Below are positions 51,103 to 53,413 of a stretch of DNA of 53,413 nucleotides, one piece after another. Source of the DNA: DATKBT01 sp035546295 (lineage in GTDB: Bacteria; Acidobacteriota; Thermoanaerobaculia; Multivoradales; Multivoraceae); contig DATKBT010000044.1 in the NCBI GenBank assembly GCA_035546295.1, positions 1 to 53,413 on the forward strand, read 5' to 3'. The notes beneath the pieces were generated by a model. The model had not been told where the DNA came from, made no database searches, and was given only the letters and a program-made list of their open reading frames with translations. The translations under genes were made by a program, and so were the position numbers. Each line of letters begins with the position of its first letter. Position 1 is the stretch's first letter.

Positions 51103-53376
51103 GTGTCAATCGAACGACGGCTGAGCGAGCGGTTGCTCGGCGAGCTGGAGAAGGCGGGGCAGGCCGGGACGACGCGGCAGGAGCTGGCGCAGCTCGTGGG
51201 GGACTCCGAACGCGACGCGGTCACCTCGACGCTCCTCGTACTGAGCGCCGAGGGGGTCGCGGTCGAGTGGGGGAGGCGCTGGTACGCATTGCGCTCGACG
51301 CCCTGGAGGGTCGGCGTCCTCGAACGGGTCTCCCGACGCGAATCCGTGGTGCGGCTGGTCGACGGCAAGCGCGGCGCCACCGAGCTGTGGGTGGCGGAGC
51401 GCGACCGCGCGGGCGCGCGCACGGGAGACCGCGTGCTGGTGCGCCCCGTTCGCAAGGTCTCTCGGCAGCAGGGTCGGCAGGTGCGCTCCGCGATCGTCCT
51501 CAAGGTCCTGCAGGCGCGCAAGCGTCGCCTGGTGGGGCGGCTCGACCACCACCCCCGGGGCCTGCGCCTGTGGAGCTTCTCGACCGAGGAGGCGCTCGAC
51601 GCTCAGGACGTGGAGATCGAAGAGCCGGGGACCGCCCGCGACGGCGACTACGTGGTGGCCGAGCTCGGCGCCGCGCGGCGCGACGGGTCGGTGCCGGCTC
51701 GCGTCGTCGAGGTGCTCGGCCCGGTGGAGCGGCCGGGCGTCGACGTGCTGGTGGTGCTGCGGCACTTCGGCATCGAGGAGGGGTTCGACCGCGAGGCGCT
51801 GGCCGAGGCCGCCGCGCTTCCCGAGGAGATCCCGTCGGCCGAGACCCGGCGCCGCGAGGACTATCGCGAGGACGCGACGGTGACCATCGACGGCGAGACC
51901 GCACGTGACTTCGACGATGCGATCTGGGTGGAGCCGCGCGGACGCGGTTGGCTGGTCAAGGTGCACATCGCCGACGTCTCTCACTACGTCACGCCGGGCT
52001 CGGCGATCGATCGCGCGGCGGAGGCGCGGGGGACCAGCGTCTACTTCCCGGACCGCGCCGTGCCGATGCTGCCCAGGGAGCTGTCCGAGAACCTGTGCTC
52101 CCTGGTTCCGGAACGAGATCGGTTGACCACCAGCGTCGAGATGCGCTTCGACGGCGAGGGACGGCGCCTGTCGGCGCGCGTCGTGGCCGGCGTCATCCGC
52201 AGCCATCACCGGCTCACCTATCGCGGCGCACAGGACGCGCTCGACCGTCACGACGCCGGACGCGATCCCGGCGGGGACCTGTCGGAGGCGGCGCTCGCCA
52301 GCCTGCTCGCCGCGCGCGACTGCGCCCGGGCTCTGCGCGAGATGCGATCTCGGCGGGGGGCGCTGGACTTCTACCTGCCCGAGATCCACCTCGAGGTCGA
52401 TCACGAGGGGGAGCTGATCGAGGCGCGACCGGCGGCGAGCTTCGAGACCCACCGGATCATCGAGGAGCTGATGATCGCCACCAACGAGGCGGTCGCCGAG
52501 CAGGTCGCGTCGAAGTCTTCGCCGGAAGGGGAGGCGCGACCGCTCTACCGGGTCCATCCGCCGCCCAAGGACGACGACGTGGACGATCTGAGACGGGTCT
52601 GCCGTGCGCTCGGGGTCGAGATCCCCGAGGCGCCCACGACCCGTCACGCGGAGGACGCGGAGGAGCCGCTGGGAGCGCTCGCCCCGATCCTCGAGGCGGC
52701 GAGGGCGGCCGGCATCGGGCCCGTGATCGAGGGCATGGCGCTGCGCGCCCTCGGCCGCGCCGTCTACTCGCCGGAGTGCGACGGACATTCCGCGCTCGCC
52801 GCCCCCTACTACTGCCACTTCACCTCGCCGATCCGCCGCTACCCCGACCTCGTCGTGCACCGCGCCGTCCTCGGGCTCGAAGCGCCGGAGGCGCCCGACG
52901 GCGCCGAGGCGCGTGGCCGCGAGCTGAGCCGGCTCGAGCGGCGCGCCGAGAGCGCCGAGCGCGAGATCCGCAAGTGGAAGAAGATCCGCTACCTCGTCGG
53001 CAAGGAGGGGTCGACCTGGCGCGGGGCGGTCACCGGCGTCACCGACTTCGGCCTCTTCGTGGTGCTCGACGAGCTCGGTCTCGACGGACTGCTGCCGATC
53101 GACCACCTGACCGACGACGAGTACCAACACGACGAGCGGCTGCTGCGCCTGGTGGGTCGCGGCAGCGGCCGGACCTTCCAGCTCGGCGACCCGATCGAGG
53201 TGATCATCAGCCGCGTCAACGAGGCGCAGCGGAGGATCGACGTCGAGCTCGCCGATCTGCCGGAGCCGAAGCCCCGCGGTCGCCAGCGCCGGCCGGGAGC
53301 AAGCCGGCCGGGGGAGGCTCGATCCCGACGTCCCACCGACCGCCGCGGATCCGGCGGGAGGCGTCGCCGCCGTTGA
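51103..53376 (+). CDS. rnr: Ribonuclease R
   Basis: GTG 51103 is preceded by GGGAGGGAG; a nearby ATG (51098) is out of frame. The 757-aa exoribonuclease has an N-terminal HTH-like and cold-shock domains, then the RNB catalytic core (VTIDGETARDFDDAIWVEPR with the metal-binding aspartates, VHIADVSHYVTPGSAIDRAA, FPDRAVPMLPRELSENLCSL, YYCHFTSPIRRYPDLVVHRA) and an S1 domain (WRGAVTGVTDFGLFVVLDEL). The last 45 residues are strongly basic and RG/RR-rich, as in many RNase R tails. It degrades structured RNA 3'-5'. It is divergent from the tRNA gene. No terminator is visible in the 37 bp left in the window. Confidence 0.96.
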   Translation: MSIERRLSERLLGELEKAGQAGTTRQELAQLVGDSERDAVTSTLLVLSAEGVAVEWGRRWYALRSTPWRVGVLERVSRRESVVRLVDGKRGATELWVAERDRAGARTGDRVLVRPVRKVSRQQGRQVRSAIVLKVLQARKRRLVGRLDHHPRGLRLWSFSTEEALDAQDVEIEEPGTARDGDYVVAELGAARRDGSVPARVVEVLGPVERPGVDVLVVLRHFGIEEGFDREALAEAAALPEEIPSAETRRREDYREDATVTIDGETARDFDDAIWVEPRGRGWLVKVHIADVSHYVTPGSAIDRAAEARGTSVYFPDRAVPMLPRELSENLCSLVPERDRLTTSVEMRFDGEGRRLSARVVAGVIRSHHRLTYRGAQDALDRHDAGRDPGGDLSEAALASLLAARDCARALREMRSRRGALDFYLPEIHLEVDHEGELIEARPAASFETHRIIEELMIATNEAVAEQVASKSSPEGEARPLYRVHPPPKDDDVDDLRRVCRALGVEIPEAPTTRHAEDAEEPLGALAPILEAARAAGIGPVIEGMALRALGRAVYSPECDGHSALAAPYYCHFTSPIRRYPDLVVHRAVLGLEAPEAPDGAEARGRELSRLERRAESAEREIRKWKKIRYLVGKEGSTWRGAVTGVTDFGLFVVLDELGLDGLLPIDHLTDDEYQHDERLLRLVGRGSGRTFQLGDPIEVIISRVNEAQRRIDVELADLPEPKPRGRQRRPGASRPGEARSRRPTDRRGSGGRRRRR

Positions 53377-53413
53377 CTCCGCGGGAACCGGGCGGGGAGC
53401 GGGCGGGTCTCTA

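Overview
The window is 53.4 kb of very GC-rich bacterial chromosome. An acidobacterial-type duplicated ABC permease (ADOP) preceded by a PadR regulator, a CRTAC1-like/ASPIC protein coupled to a secreted TPR protein, many signal-peptide amidohydrolases, and GTG starts overlapping the preceding stop (GTGA) together suggest an Acidobacteriota lineage, perhaps Thermoanaerobaculia-like. This is an inference from gene content; there is no rRNA in the window.

Layout. 1-7.1 kb: a small membrane protein, a molybdopterin oxidoreductase, a gamma-glutamylcyclotransferase-like protein, serC, a lipase-maturation-factor-like membrane protein and a 5'-truncated BON gene. 7.1-12.4 kb: CRTAC1-like protein, TPR protein and a class V aminotransferase. 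12.5-19 kb (minus strand): ADOP permease, PadR, a PIN/Phd toxin-antitoxin pair, a graveyard of ADOP and histidine-kinase fragments, then an intact DesK/NarL-type two-component pair. 18.9-27.8 kb (minus): amidohydrolase, small secreted protein, ABC exporter (permease and ATPase) behind a tandem palindromic operator, PQQ dehydrogenase, and a LytTR/LytS-type two-component pair. 28.1-29.4 kb: a two-gene unit with an AbiEii-type nucleotidyltransferase, an unrecognised partner, and five 11-bp iterons in front. 29.8-33.5 kb: an SDR fragment, a glycosyltransferase and flippase pair, and tag. 33.7-36.2 kb: a D-threonine aldolase-type enzyme coupled to a sugar-lactone oxidase. 36.3-38.2 kb: a group II intron sitting directly behind a terminator-like hairpin. 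38.4-53.4 kb: a membrane FeS/CCG oxidoreductase, a lipoprotein, an ArsR-methyltransferase regulator with ahcY, an MltD-like LysM transglycosylase with a Nudix enzyme, a YtcJ-like amidohydrolase with an unknown secreted protein, rsmD, rex, tRNA-Leu(CAG) and RNase R.

Most of this is housekeeping or common accessory content. The signals I consider least explained are: (i) the AbiEii-like pair with helically phased 11-bp iterons; (ii) in-frame 9-bp-period minisatellites at the 5' ends of several genes for exported or membrane proteins; (iii) the mosaic pseudogene made of pieces resembling two nearby genes; (iv) the 15-bp tandem palindromes before the ABC exporter; and (v) the ArsR-methyltransferase/ahcY unit with a promoter-overlapping palindrome. 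All functions are assigned by reading the sequence; no database search was run.
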